Assembly: GCF_007000325.2 (NCBI RefSeq) | Contig: NZ_CP117267.1 | Coordinates: 2,108,001 to 2,172,000, forward strand | Source: Rhizobium rhododendri | GTDB taxonomy: Bacteria; Pseudomonadota; Alphaproteobacteria; Rhizobiales; Rhizobiaceae | Direction of reading: 5' to 3' | Length of the DNA: 64,000 nucleotides | In this document: piece after piece, positions 26,228 to 35,590 of the stretch | Layout: each line of letters begins with the position of its first letter | How positions within the stretch are numbered: position 1 is the stretch's first letter | Translations under genes and position numbers: made by a program | The notes under the pieces: model-generated | What the model saw: the letters and a program-made list of their open reading frames with translations, nothing else | Told to the model about the DNA's origin: nothing | The model's database searches: none

Positions 26228-27202
26228 GTGCATCGCCAGCCTGACGTGGGTGACCGGGCCGATGTCGGCCAGTGCCTCGTTGCCGAACGGATGGATGTGA
26301 TCCATCTGCAGCTTGGTGCGTGGCAGGAGCGGCTTCCACTGTTCGGAGGCGGCGATATCGGCCTCCGTCAGGCTATCGCCGAGGTCGGGCAGATAGGCGC
26401 CAAGAATCTCGCAGGTATCGGGGAAATTGCCCTTGTAGAATGCCGTATCGACGATGGCGCGATGGATTCTTCCGGCATGGCCGAGGCGAATGATTGCCCA
26501 GTCATGGCCAGGCCCGCGACGACGCTTGGTTTCCCAGCCATCGCCCATATTGCGACCGCGGCCCGGGCCGAGCAGCTTGTCCGGATGGCCGTAATGGGCG
26601 TCGGACCAGGCCAGTGCCTTGGCACCGTGGAAGACGTAGGCAAGATCGACTTCCTCGGAAGCACCCACCTTCGACCAGTCGAAATAGGCCGTGCCATAGA
26701 CCCGCAGCCGGGCAATGCCGCCATCCGGATAGATGTGCAGCCGCAGATGCGTCCAGACCTTCTGCTTGTCGTCTATCTCGAAGAAATGGTGGGCGCTGGG
26801 GCCGAGCGGCGACTTTGCCAGCAGTTCCGTCCAGGCGGTCGTTGCATCCGGTTCGCCTGCCTCGACGAAGGCTGCCTCGATCGAGCAATGGGGCGGATAG
26901 TTGCCGGTGAAGTAGCCGGTATCGACGTCGAAACCGAAGATCTTGCCCGGCATGGCAAGGCGGATTATCGCCCAGTCATGGCCGGCAACGCGCTTGCGGC
27001 GGCTTTCCCAGCCATCCATCCACTTGCCGTTGTCGTCATAGGCCAGCGCATCCCAGTGGGGCGGCTCGTCCTGGAGCATGCGGCTGAGCGGCGCGAAGAA
27101 TTCGTCGGAGACATCGATGCCCTTGGCACCGAGGCGGGCGGAGGCAAGGTTGATGGCACCCTCGGTGAAGGATGGCATGTCGGGCAGGTCGATGTAGGTC
27201 AT
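26180..27202 (-). CDS. alc: Allantoicase
   Basis: It hydrolyses allantoate to ureidoglycolate and urea. The 340-aa protein contains the two tandem jelly-roll allantoicase repeats, each with a WDGWESRRKR/GDGWETKRRR-type motif followed by GHDWAIIRL and a later H-x-R-L-x-x-x-PDGG element. The start ATG abuts the uraD stop with no gap. Its 3' end has been copied into the downstream toxin-antitoxin region. Confidence 0.95.
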   Translation of the reverse strand: MTYIDLPDMPSFTEGAINLASARLGAKGIDVSDEFFAPLSRMLQDEPPHWDALAYDDNGKWMDGWESRRKRVAGHDWAIIRLAMPGKIFGFDVDTGYFTGNYPPHCSIEAAFVEAGEPDATTAWTELLAKSPLGPSAHHFFEIDDKQKVWTHLRLHIYPDGGIARLRVYGTAYFDWSKVGASEEVDLAYVFHGAKALAWSDAHYGHPDKLLGPGRGRNMGDGWETKRRRGPGHDWAIIRLGHAGRIHRAIVDTAFYKGNFPDTCEILGAYLPDLGDSLTEADIAASEQWKPLLPRTKLQMDHIHPFGNEALADIGPVTHVRLAMHPDGGIMRLRLFGTKA

Positions 27203-27700
27203 TCAAGTCTCCGGAAGCATGGTTTTAAGGCGCAGCAGGGCAATCTTCTCCACCTGCACGCAAGCGGTCGCGAACTCCGTGTCGCGGTCGTTGTTGATAC
27301 GCATCTCGAACGCATCGAGTATGTCGTCCTTGGTCAGGCCTTTGACGGCGATGATGAAGGGAAAGCCGAATTTCGAAACGTAGGCTTTGTTCAGTTCGGA
27401 AAAGCGGGCGTGTTCCTCCGGGCTCAGCCTGTCGAGCCCCGCCCCCGCCTGTTCCTGCCGGCTCTCCATCGTCAGCTTGCCGGCAATGGCCAGCTTGCCC
27501 GCGAGATCGGGATGGGCGCGCAGCACCGTCAGACGTTCGGCATGGGTCGCGTCACGAAACACCGACACCATGGCGCCGTGGATGCCAACCGCCGTCAGCG
27601 GCTCCTTGATAATGCCGGCGTCGACGGCGCGCTCGGCGATGTAGGGCGAATGCTCGAAAACGCCGCCGAAGCGCGTCACGAAGTCGTAGCGCATGATCAT
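27203..27700 (-). CDS. uraD: OHCU decarboxylase
   Basis: It decarboxylates 2-oxo-4-hydroxy-4-carboxy-5-ureidoimidazoline to S-allantoin, following UraH. The 165-aa helical protein has GGVFEHSPYIAERA with the conserved His, RAHPDLAGKLA and KFGFPFIIAVKG, all signature segments. Starts at 27700 or 27694 are equivalent. It is packed between puuE and alc with no spacing on either side. Confidence 0.95.
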   Translation of the reverse strand: MIMRYDFVTRFGGVFEHSPYIAERAVDAGIIKEPLTAVGIHGAMVSVFRDATHAERLTVLRAHPDLAGKLAIAGKLTMESRQEQAGAGLDRLSPEEHARFSELNKAYVSKFGFPFIIAVKGLTKDDILDAFEMRINNDRDTEFATACVQVEKIALLRLKTMLPET

Positions 27701-28624
27701 CTACAGCGTTCCCGGCTGGTGGTGCGCGTGCCAGTGGCGGGCGATCTCGATGCGCTGCGGGATCCAGACCTTCTCGTGGCCGAGGACATATTCGATGAAA
27801 CGCTTCAGGGCGGCTGCGCGCGCCGGACGGCCGACGAGGCGACAGTGAAGCCCGACCGAGAGCATTTTTGCGCTGCCGGCCTTGCCCTCCTGATAGAGCG
27901 TGTCGAAGGCATCCTTCAGATAGGCAAAGAACTGGTCGCCCGAGTTGAAGCCCTGCGGGGTCGCAAAGCGCATGTCGTTGGTATCGAGCGTGTAGGGGAT
28001 GATGAGGAAGGGCTTCTGGTCGATGCCCTTCACCCAGTAGGGCAGATCGTCGGCATAGCTGTCGGAGGAATAGAGAAAACCGCCCTCCTCCATGGCCAGC
28101 CGCAGCGTATTGTCGGACGGCTTGCCCTGGTACATCCCGTAGGGCCGCTCGCCGGTCAGTTCCGTATGCAACCGCACGGCCTCGACGATATGCTTGCGCT
28201 CGACCTCCTCCGGAAAATCCTTGTATTCGAGCCACCGGTAGCCGTGGCTGGCAATTTCCCAGCCCGCCTCCTTCATCGCTGCTACGGCCTCCGGGTTACG
28301 CGCCATGGCCATCGTCACGCCGTAAACGGTCGCCTGCACGTTGAGATCGGTAAACATCCGCCACAGCCGCCAGAATCCGGCCCTCGAGCCGTATTCGTAG
28401 ATCGATTCCATGTTCAGATTGCGCTGGTTGGGCCAGGCTGCCGCACCGACGATTTCCGAGAGAAGATTTTCCGAGGCCGGATCGCCGTCGAGAATGGAGC
28501 TTTCGCCGCCTTCCTCGTAGTTGATGACGAACTGCACCGCGATACGCGCGTCACCCGGCCATTTCGGATCGGGCGTTGTCCGGCCATAGCCGATCAGATC
28601 GCGCGGATAGATATCGGATACCAT
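27701..28624 (-). CDS. puuE: Allantoinase PuuE (polysaccharide-deacetylase fold)
   Basis: This metal-independent allantoinase opens the allantoin ring to allantoate. The 307-aa protein of the NodB-like fold has the PuuE hallmarks YEEGGESSILDGD, AWPNQRNLNMES, YGSRAGFWRL, EIASHGYRWLEY and SVGLHCRLVGRPAR. It leads the compact purine run puuE-uraD-alc. DUF1045 lies about 95 nt upstream on the same strand. Confidence 0.95.
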   Translation of the reverse strand: MVSDIYPRDLIGYGRTTPDPKWPGDARIAVQFVINYEEGGESSILDGDPASENLLSEIVGAAAWPNQRNLNMESIYEYGSRAGFWRLWRMFTDLNVQATVYGVTMAMARNPEAVAAMKEAGWEIASHGYRWLEYKDFPEEVERKHIVEAVRLHTELTGERPYGMYQGKPSDNTLRLAMEEGGFLYSSDSYADDLPYWVKGIDQKPFLIIPYTLDTNDMRFATPQGFNSGDQFFAYLKDAFDTLYQEGKAGSAKMLSVGLHCRLVGRPARAAALKRFIEYVLGHEKVWIPQRIEIARHWHAHHQPGTL

Positions 28625-28719
28625 CGAACCACCTCATGAAGTCAGGCAGACGGTAAGCATCGAAAGCGGAGTTGTCGAGACGGAAAGTGAGCGCCTGCAG
28701 CACGGCAGACGACGGTTCG

Positions 28720-29427
28720 TCAGGCGGATTTCCGCGCACTGACCTTGCCCATCGGATGCAGCGAGTGGACGCGGAATGGACCGTCGTTGCTCTCTTCCAT
28801 CATCAGGGCGATATTGGAGACGAGAATCGGTTCAGCCAGAACAGGCTCGAAGAGATCGCGCAGGACGCGTTCCATACGCGGCATGTCTGCTGAATGCACA
28901 GGTCCCGTCAGCGCCATCCTGAAACGGAATTCATCCATCACGTCGGCGCATCCCCAACGATGGAGGTTGGCGAACTGCGTCGCCGACAGCAGGTCGGGAT
29001 CGCAGCGATCGATTTCCGCCTCGGTCAGCGGCGCGCGGAAATGATCGAACTCCTGCGTCAGCGCCGAAGCGAGATAATTCAGCGCACTGAGCGGATAAGA
29101 CGGCACGAGCCCAAAGGCATTGCCGAGCCGTGCGACTTCGAGGCGCGGGATTTGAAATGGCTCGAATGTCCCTGAATAGCGCATGAGGTCGCGCAGCAAT
29201 GCGGCTTCAGCCGTCGGCTCAGCCAGTCGGAACGGTGCTTTGAGCGCTGCATGGAAGCCATAGCGACGCGGCAGGGCGGTATGAAAGGCGACCTCGCGCA
29301 GGCCGAGACCGCCAATCTCCGGCTCCTCGACCCGTTCGCCCGTATAGACGTTCCGACCAAGCCAGCTCGCAGCAACCATCGTCAGCGGATCGCGCGGAGG
29401 CGGTGTAAATCCAATGATATAGCGCAT
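28720..29427 (-). CDS. DUF1045 (TIGR03223-like, 2H phosphoesterase-type) protein
   Basis: This 235-aa protein of the DUF1045 family is best known from phosphonate operons and resembles the 2H phosphoesterase/RNA ligase-like fold. Seen: RYIIGFTPPPRDPL at the start, RRYGFHAALKAPFRLA, FDHFRAPLTEAEID, and LHRWGCADVMDEFRFRMALTGPV. I would expect HAT at the first position of the 2H motif; here it reads HAA. The ATG at 29427 has GGAGGGATC just before it. No phosphonate genes are near; it precedes puuE on the same strand and may be part of the purine transcript. Confidence 0.85.
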   Translation of the reverse strand: MRYIIGFTPPPRDPLTMVAASWLGRNVYTGERVEEPEIGGLGLREVAFHTALPRRYGFHAALKAPFRLAEPTAEAALLRDLMRYSGTFEPFQIPRLEVARLGNAFGLVPSYPLSALNYLASALTQEFDHFRAPLTEAEIDRCDPDLLSATQFANLHRWGCADVMDEFRFRMALTGPVHSADMPRMERVLRDLFEPVLAEPILVSNIALMMEESNDGPFRVHSLHPMGKVSARKSA

Positions 29428-29525
29428 GATCCCTCCTCCGGGCCGCGGCCACACGGATAGGTCCATGCGCAACGATGCAGATAAGCGATTTGCGTGACAG
29501 AATGACGAAGCGCGGCCGGCAAATT

Positions 29526-30710
29526 TCACGCAGTGCGCGAAGCCACGCGAATGTGATTCACCAGGGTGAAGCTTTCGGGCATTTCAGATGCGAAAGCCGG
29601 AGCACCGGAGATCTCGCCGATAGCGATGGCAGCAAGCCGGTGTGCCAGTCCGAAGGTGATCTTGAAGCCGCCGGTCAGCGCGATCAATGAGGGGTGATCC
29701 GGATGCGGCCCTACCATTGGATCGCGGTCAATGGCTTTCGGGCGCAAGCCTGCCCATCGCTCCACGAGTTCGGCCTGTGCCAGCAGCGGCACCATGGCTC
29801 GCACGGATGCCAGCAGCGTATCGAGCAGCGCATCGGTCGACAGGGGATCGTCGAACTGGTTTTCGCTGGTGCTGCCCACTGCCACATGACCGCCATCGTG
29901 CGGCACGATGTAAAGACCGTCGCGAAAGATCACTGGCAGGTTGGGGTCGACATCGACCTTAAGAAGCGCGGCCTGTCCCTTGACAGCCTGCCCCAGCGGC
30001 TTTTGCAGATCCGTCGTCAATTGTCCCAGCAGCGGAAAGGCAGCATGTCCGGCCGAGAGGATACAATGTCCGAAGCCAATATCGCCTGCCGTGGTATGCG
30101 CCACGCCGCGGACAGGATCGAGGCTCTCGACTGCCACGCCCTGAAGGATGCGGACATTCCGCGCGCCTTGCAGGAAGGCCGACAAAACCGCGATCAGCCC
30201 ACGCGGCGCGACCCGCGCGGCCAGCGTGTCATGCACAAAGCCGCTTTCCCCCGACGCCGGATCGATCCAGCCTTCTCCGGGATCGTCGATGACATTCCAG
30301 TGGAATTGCCTGTCTCCCTCGCGCCAGTTGGCGTCGGCATCGCGCGAGTGGCCTTCGGCGATCTTGCGCAGGTGTGGCTTCGGCAAGGGGATGAAACGGC
30401 CGGAGCGACGATAACCTGCCGAAAGGCCGGTTTCGAGCTCGAGTTCGGCGATATCGCCTTCGAGCGCCACGAGCGAGGCCAGCTGGAATTGCTTCTTGTT
30501 GTCCCAGCGATCCGGCATGTAGGGCATCAATGCGCCGAGCACGCCGCCGCTGGCGCCGGACCCCAGAAGGCCGCTGTCGACCAACAGCGTCTCGATGCCC
30601 TGGCATTCCGCATGGACCGCAGCCCAGAGGCCCATGATGCCGCCGCCGACGATCAGCAGTGCGGTAGACGATTGACCGGCAGGCTTTGCCGGATTAACGG
30701 CTCTTGGCAT
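29526..30710 (-). CDS. FAD-dependent oxidoreductase, MnmC C-domain-like
   Basis: This 394-aa D-amino-acid-oxidase-fold protein has IVGGGIMGLWAAVHAE, SGASGGVLGALMPYMPDRW, and the C-terminal FAD contacts GLRPKAIDRDPMVG and GGFKITFGLAHRLA. The ASGGVLGALMP and GFKITFGL features are those of the FAD domain of the bifunctional tRNA-modifying enzyme MnmC, which removes the carboxymethyl group of cmnm5U34. It is divergent from, and its start codon interlocks with, the gene for an MnmC methyltransferase-type protein. Role in tRNA wobble modification is inferred from that pairing. Confidence 0.75.
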   Translation of the reverse strand: MPRAVNPAKPAGQSSTALLIVGGGIMGLWAAVHAECQGIETLLVDSGLLGSGASGGVLGALMPYMPDRWDNKKQFQLASLVALEGDIAELELETGLSAGYRRSGRFIPLPKPHLRKIAEGHSRDADANWREGDRQFHWNVIDDPGEGWIDPASGESGFVHDTLAARVAPRGLIAVLSAFLQGARNVRILQGVAVESLDPVRGVAHTTAGDIGFGHCILSAGHAAFPLLGQLTTDLQKPLGQAVKGQAALLKVDVDPNLPVIFRDGLYIVPHDGGHVAVGSTSENQFDDPLSTDALLDTLLASVRAMVPLLAQAELVERWAGLRPKAIDRDPMVGPHPDHPSLIALTGGFKITFGLAHRLAAIAIGEISGAPAFASEMPESFTLVNHIRVASRTA

Positions 30711-31440
30711 GACAGATCCAGTTTCCGATGACGCGTCGCAGACGATGAGCCAGCCGCTCGAATGGCGCGACGGCGATATGCCTTATTCGTCTGCCTTTGG
30801 CGATCATTTTTATTGCCAGACCGATGGCCGCCTCGAATGCAGTCACGTCTTTCTCGACGGCAACGGCCTGCCGGCGCGCTGGCACGGCCGGTCGGAATTC
30901 CGCATTGGCGAACTCGGCTTCGGCACCGCCCTCAATTTTTGCGAGACGTGGCGCCAATGGAAGACCGAGCGTTCGGCCGGCGCGACGCTGCATTTCATGT
31001 CCTTCGAACTGTATCCGATGCGTGCACAGGAGATCGACCGGGCTTTGTCCCGCTGGCCGGAAATCGATGACGAACGAAAGGCGCTGGTCACCTGCTGGCC
31101 CGAGACGCCGGAAGGCATCGTCTCGCTGCAACTGGACGAACAGACGCGACTGAGTGTCGTTTGCGGCCCCGCGCTAGATGGAGTAGGTGCCGCGGAAACG
31201 GGTTTTGACGCGTGGTTCCTCGATGGCTTCGCGCCGTCCCGCAACGGCGACATGTGGTCGCCTGAACTGATGCAACTGGTCCACGACAAGACGTCGCAAG
31301 GCGGCACGTTCGCCACCTACGCCGCCGCTGGTTTCGTACGCCGCAATCTGCAGGCTGCTGGCTTCGCCGTCGAACGACGCAAGGGCTTTGCCGGAAAGCG
31401 CGAAATGCTCTGCGGTGTCAGGGGTCTATCAGACGCTTGA
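30709..31440 (+). CDS. mnmD: MnmD-type tRNA methyltransferase (DUF752)
   Basis: This stand-alone equivalent of the MnmC methyltransferase domain, 243 aa, is predicted to methylate nm5U34 of tRNA with SAM. Seen: WRDGDMPYSSAFGDHFY, HGRSEFRIGELGFGTALNFC (SAM motif I), HFMSFELYPM, and WFLDGFAPSRNGDMWSPEL, the DUF752 signature. Start at 30709 or at the ATG 30745; neither has a clear ribosome site. The start codon shares CATG with the divergent oxidoreductase, and the 3' end overlaps the convergent kinase gene by 12 nt. Confidence 0.88.
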   Translation: MTDPVSDDASQTMSQPLEWRDGDMPYSSAFGDHFYCQTDGRLECSHVFLDGNGLPARWHGRSEFRIGELGFGTALNFCETWRQWKTERSAGATLHFMSFELYPMRAQEIDRALSRWPEIDDERKALVTCWPETPEGIVSLQLDEQTRLSVVCGPALDGVGAAETGFDAWFLDGFAPSRNGDMWSPELMQLVHDKTSQGGTFATYAAAGFVRRNLQAAGFAVERRKGFAGKREMLCGVRGLSDA

Positions 31441-34400
31441 TTGCTGATCGGAGCTTTTGGCATTTTTCATCCACAGCCCGATCTTCGCTTCCAGCAGTTC
31501 CGGGCTTATGGGCTTCGACATATAGTCGTCCATCCCCGAGGCCATGCACAGTTCACGGTCACTTTCGAGCGCATGGGCGGTGACGCCGATGATCGGCACG
31601 TGGCGTCCGGCACCGTCCGCCGCTTCGATCTCGCGGATGGCACGGGTCGCCTGCAGCCCGTTCATGATCGGCATCGAGACATCCATCATGATCAGCGACG
31701 GAGTGCACCGGCGGTAGGCAGCGACCGCCTCCTCGCCGTTCCTGACAATCAGGAAATGAGCGCCGGCCGCTTGCAGGATTTGCGTGAAGACGATCTGGTT
31801 GACCTCGTTATCCTCTGCCACCAGGATATCGACGCTCTCCGCTGGCCTATCCGTCACAAAAACTGCAGCAGCCGAGACGGACTGCCCCGCGACGGCCTCC
31901 GGGGCCTCGGACACCAGCGGGCGCGGCGCCTCGCCGGTCGAGCGACGCTGACGGGCCGTGCGCACGACCTCGATCACCGTGTTGCGGAGCACGTTTGCGC
32001 GCGCGGGCTTCATCAGGTGGGCGTCGCCGCTCAGCGCTGCGTATTCCCTGTCAGCGCCGGCAACATCCATCGATGTCAGGAAAATCAGCGGCACCCCGTC
32101 AAAGCGTCGATCCTGTCGCATCGTGCGCGCAATATCGGCTCCGGTCATGCCCGGCATGTTGTAGTCGAGTATGACGGCATCGACCGCGACCCCGATGTCG
32201 GCGGCCTCCGACAGGATCGCGAGACCCGTCGGACCATCGGCGACGGCAACGCTCTGGAAGCCCCATTCGGCAAGTTGTTCGGTGAGAATCTGTCGATTGA
32301 TGGCGTGATCGTCGATGACGAGGATCTGTGCACCCTTGACGTTGACCGGAACCTGCCCTTTGCCACGCGAGCCGGTTGCAGTCGGCAACGGCAGGTGGAT
32401 CTTGAAGGTCGAGCCGCTGCCAAGGGCGCTTTCAACTTCCAGATAACCCCCGAACAGATCCACGAGCCCAGCGGTGATCGCAAGGCCGAGGCCGGTACCC
32501 TCGTGGCGGCGTGTCGACGACGAATCAACCTGCGAGAATTTGTCGAATATCGAGCCTAGCCGATCCTTCGAGATGCCGATGCCGGTGTCGGTCACACGGA
32601 TGGTGACCATGGTGGCCCTGCCCGGCACAGGGTCCGCATCGACATCGACAAGCACATGACCGTGCTCGGTGAACTTGACCGCATTTCCGACGATATTGGT
32701 GAGGATCTGACGGAAACGCCCGGCGTCGCCGATCACCATCGACGGCAGGCGCGGTGAGACGCGCACCAGTAGTTCGACATTCTTCTCGCCGGCCTGAGAC
32801 GAGAGCAGCGTCGCGACATCCTCAACCGCTTCCGCCGGATCGAAGCTCGTCTGCCGCAACTGCATCTGCCCGGCATCGATCTTGGAGAAGTCGAGGATGT
32901 CGTTGATGATCGTCAGCAGTGCGTTGCCGGATTTGGAGATGATGTCGACGAAGGTCGTCTGGCGCGCATCGAGCCCGGTCTTGCCCAGCAATTCCGCCAT
33001 TCCCAGCACACCGTTCATCGGGGTCCGGATCTCATGGCTCATATTGGCCAGAAACTCCGACTTTGCCCGGTCCGCGGCTTCGCTGCGGGCAAGCAGGCGC
33101 TGCAATTCCGTCTCGCGGTCCTTCATGTCCGTGACGTCGGTGAAAACCACCAGCCATCGGCCGGAAGGGCCCATGGATGCGTTCATGTGCAGCCACGTCT
33201 CGCCACGGATATTGAAGTTTGCCGAAATCGGCTGGTGACGACGGATCCTGTCGGCCCAGGCAGCGAGTGCCTCCTGCGGCGCGGGTCCAAGGTCGCCCCG
33301 CGCGGCACAATGACGGAAGATCTTCAGCCATCGCCTGCCGACGGACAGCGATGCCGCCTCGATCTGCAGCATACCGGGCAACGCATCGTTGGAGAGCATG
33401 ATGATGCCGTCCTCGACGATCATCAGCCCTTGAGACATCGCATGCGTCGCATCGGTCATCAGTTCGCCCAGGCGCTCCAGTGCCTCACGCCCTTCCGATA
33501 GCTCCCTTTCCTTCCGGCACAGCGAAGAAACGTCTGCGTAGCAGAGCAAGGTCCGGTTGCCGGAAAGCTTGCGACCGTCCACCAGCACCCGGCGGTCCAC
33601 GCCAAAACTGATTTCGGACTGGAGACTGCCGTCGGGGCCGGAGATCGCCTCTATCCGCGCCTGGTAGAGCGTTTCCCAATGCGGGGCGTCCGGGCCGAAA
33701 TAGCCACGCGCATGATTTCGGCGCATCACCTCGCGAAGCGACGTCGCCTCCCGGCGATCCTCCTCAGACATTCCCCATATCTCGTAGAAGGCATCGTTGG
33801 CATATTCGAGGTCGAAATTCTGATCGAAGATCAGCACGCCTGTCGGCAGCGAACCTATGATGTTTTCCAGATCCTGACTAAGCTGCTCGGCGCGCGCGCG
33901 CGTCTCCGTAAGCTGCCTCTCGCCCAGCTTCAGCGTCGATACGTCATCCATCGAGCCGACGACATAGTGATTGCCAGTGGAGGTGGAAACACCCTTCAGC
34001 CGCGTAACGACCGCATGCTGGCGCCCCGGGGCGTAGGCGACCTCGTCCTCGAATTCGAGATGCTGCTGGCTGCGCAACATGGCTTCGTTTTCCGCGAAGA
34101 AGGCCGTTCCCTCCTCGCCGAACATTTCCACTTCCGTCTTGCCGAGCGACGCCTCCGCTGTCAGGCCGGTCATCCGGAAATATGCCTCGTTACCGTAGAG
34201 GAGCCGGTGATCGGCACCGCGCACGAAGGCAGAGACCGGAAGATCGTGCAGGAGAGTCCGATAGAGCGTCGCCTCGTCGATCTTGTTGCGCAACAGCGCT
34301 TCACCTTCCTTGATCGCCGTCACGTCGATGCGCAGTGCGACGATGGACCCATCCGGCAGGCGCTTGTGGATACAGCGCAGCCATTCCCCATCCGGCGTCC

Positions 34401-35184
34401 GCTCTACAAGATCGCTATGCTCGGCGCGAAGGATCGACAGTCGCATTTCAATCCAGCGCTGCTTGTCCTCAGTGATCGAATCGGGGCTCCTCCCCGACCA
34501 GAAATCGAAAACGGCCGAATAGACGTCACGGGCGTTCATGCCGAGCGTCGCCCTGCCCACCAAGCGCAGATAGAGGTCGTTCCAGCGTCCGTTGCAGTAG
34601 GCAAGCTCGAGATCGGCAGTGTAGATGCCAACTCCCATGTCGAGCAGGCCGAAGATTTCCTCGACCACACCCGAACGAAGCAGCGACGTGTCGGCGGCGG
34701 CAATTAACCCGGTTTCCAGAGCAACCGCAGGGTCTGCAAGCTGCATTATCGATGTCGCGACATCATCGGGCGAAACACGTTCCACCGAGCGGCTGGCACC
34801 GATCTGGGGCGGCGCCTCGGTAAAGATGCCGAAGATATAGGCCCGGTCTTCCGCCGGCATGAAGCTTTCGATCTGCACCTCGAACGCCGATAGGCGATCC
34901 CGAGCGAAGCAGATCGACGTTTCTTCCGTTCCGAAGACGATGGCGCGGCGCTCTTTATCCTCGCGGTCTGCATCTTCGGCGCGATGGGAGAGCTCGTGAC
35001 TGCGACAACCGATGAAATCCGAGATTTCGCGGCCGAAAAATGCCGCATAAGCCTCGTTTACCGCGACATATCGAAGATCGCTGTTTTTGACATAGGCAGG
35101 CCGGTCGGTCTCGGTGATCCGATGACAGGCAATATCCAACAGTTCACCACGGCTCTTCAAGAAAGCCTCGCTCGTTCGACGCAT
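31429..35184 (-). CDS. Multi-PAS soluble hybrid histidine kinase with two receivers
   Basis: This 1251-aa sensor kinase has no membrane segment. About five PAS-like domains precede the kinase (starting near residues 15, 175, 310, 440 and 580; for example YVAVNEAYAAFFGR, LEYANDAFYEIWG). The kinase core has the phosphorylatable His717 in MSHEIRTPMNG, an N-box (RFRQILTNIVGNAVKFTEHG), DTGIGIS and GTGLGLAI. Two receiver domains follow with Asp1007 (LDYNMPG) and Asp1168 (MMDVSMP). No separate response regulator or Hpt gene is adjacent, so the output partner is elsewhere. Signal unknown; PAS sites suggest a cytoplasmic cue. Confidence 0.93.
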   Translation of the reverse strand: MRRTSEAFLKSRGELLDIACHRITETDRPAYVKNSDLRYVAVNEAYAAFFGREISDFIGCRSHELSHRAEDADREDKERRAIVFGTEETSICFARDRLSAFEVQIESFMPAEDRAYIFGIFTEAPPQIGASRSVERVSPDDVATSIMQLADPAVALETGLIAAADTSLLRSGVVEEIFGLLDMGVGIYTADLELAYCNGRWNDLYLRLVGRATLGMNARDVYSAVFDFWSGRSPDSITEDKQRWIEMRLSILRAEHSDLVERTPDGEWLRCIHKRLPDGSIVALRIDVTAIKEGEALLRNKIDEATLYRTLLHDLPVSAFVRGADHRLLYGNEAYFRMTGLTAEASLGKTEVEMFGEEGTAFFAENEAMLRSQQHLEFEDEVAYAPGRQHAVVTRLKGVSTSTGNHYVVGSMDDVSTLKLGERQLTETRARAEQLSQDLENIIGSLPTGVLIFDQNFDLEYANDAFYEIWGMSEEDRREATSLREVMRRNHARGYFGPDAPHWETLYQARIEAISGPDGSLQSEISFGVDRRVLVDGRKLSGNRTLLCYADVSSLCRKERELSEGREALERLGELMTDATHAMSQGLMIVEDGIIMLSNDALPGMLQIEAASLSVGRRWLKIFRHCAARGDLGPAPQEALAAWADRIRRHQPISANFNIRGETWLHMNASMGPSGRWLVVFTDVTDMKDRETELQRLLARSEAADRAKSEFLANMSHEIRTPMNGVLGMAELLGKTGLDARQTTFVDIISKSGNALLTIINDILDFSKIDAGQMQLRQTSFDPAEAVEDVATLLSSQAGEKNVELLVRVSPRLPSMVIGDAGRFRQILTNIVGNAVKFTEHGHVLVDVDADPVPGRATMVTIRVTDTGIGISKDRLGSIFDKFSQVDSSSTRRHEGTGLGLAITAGLVDLFGGYLEVESALGSGSTFKIHLPLPTATGSRGKGQVPVNVKGAQILVIDDHAINRQILTEQLAEWGFQSVAVADGPTGLAILSEAADIGVAVDAVILDYNMPGMTGADIARTMRQDRRFDGVPLIFLTSMDVAGADREYAALSGDAHLMKPARANVLRNTVIEVVRTARQRRSTGEAPRPLVSEAPEAVAGQSVSAAAVFVTDRPAESVDILVAEDNEVNQIVFTQILQAAGAHFLIVRNGEEAVAAYRRCTPSLIMMDVSMPIMNGLQATRAIREIEAADGAGRHVPIIGVTAHALESDRELCMASGMDDYMSKPISPELLEAKIGLWMKNAKSSDQQSSV

Positions 35185-35590
35185 ACAGTCTGTCTTTTTA
35201 CCAAGCAGGCCGCTAACAATGTGTTAACCATACGCGTTCCGGTCTTTTGAGGCTCCATCGATGGCATCTGGCTGCGACACAAAGCGCTGCTGCCGACAGC
35301 TGGTTTATCGAAGCTGACAGTTGACTTCAGCGACGAATAGGGCCATATGCCCCTCAGCTTTCACCTTCCCGGCCGCCGCGTGAGCGTGCCCTGCGAAAAA
35401 AGACGACCCGCAAGAGAAGGACAAAAGCGCTCGAAAAACGACTGCCGAATGGCGGCAGTCCCATGCGCTGGAAAGCTATTTTCCAACTTACAAGTTCCCA
35501 CTTCACGCGGGGTTCTTGACGCCAGAGACCGACCGGACCGCAAGACGCGTTCCGGCGAACTCGTTTTTGGCGCCTCGAAAGGCAATTGAA
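35185..35590. other. Gene-free divergent region with hairpin leader
   Basis: These 406 bases lie between the divergent kinase and helicase genes. No convincing gene is seen. The only clear structure is a hairpin GACTGCCG (35440-35447), loop AATGG, CGGCAGTC (35453-35460), 130 bp before the helicase start. Both promoters must lie here, and a long 5' leader for the helicase is possible. Confidence 0.55.

Noticed and set aside
26124..26339. N-terminal extension of mntA copy 2
   Set aside because: The extension reads alc coding DNA in the wrong frame; the ATG at 26123 is preceded by TCAGGAG and matches copy 1.
26228..28639. 803-codon open frame on the plus strand
   Set aside because: It lies entirely opposite alc, uraD and puuE, which have clear family motifs. 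Its predicted protein has no recognisable domain and the composition of an antisense shadow in high-GC DNA.
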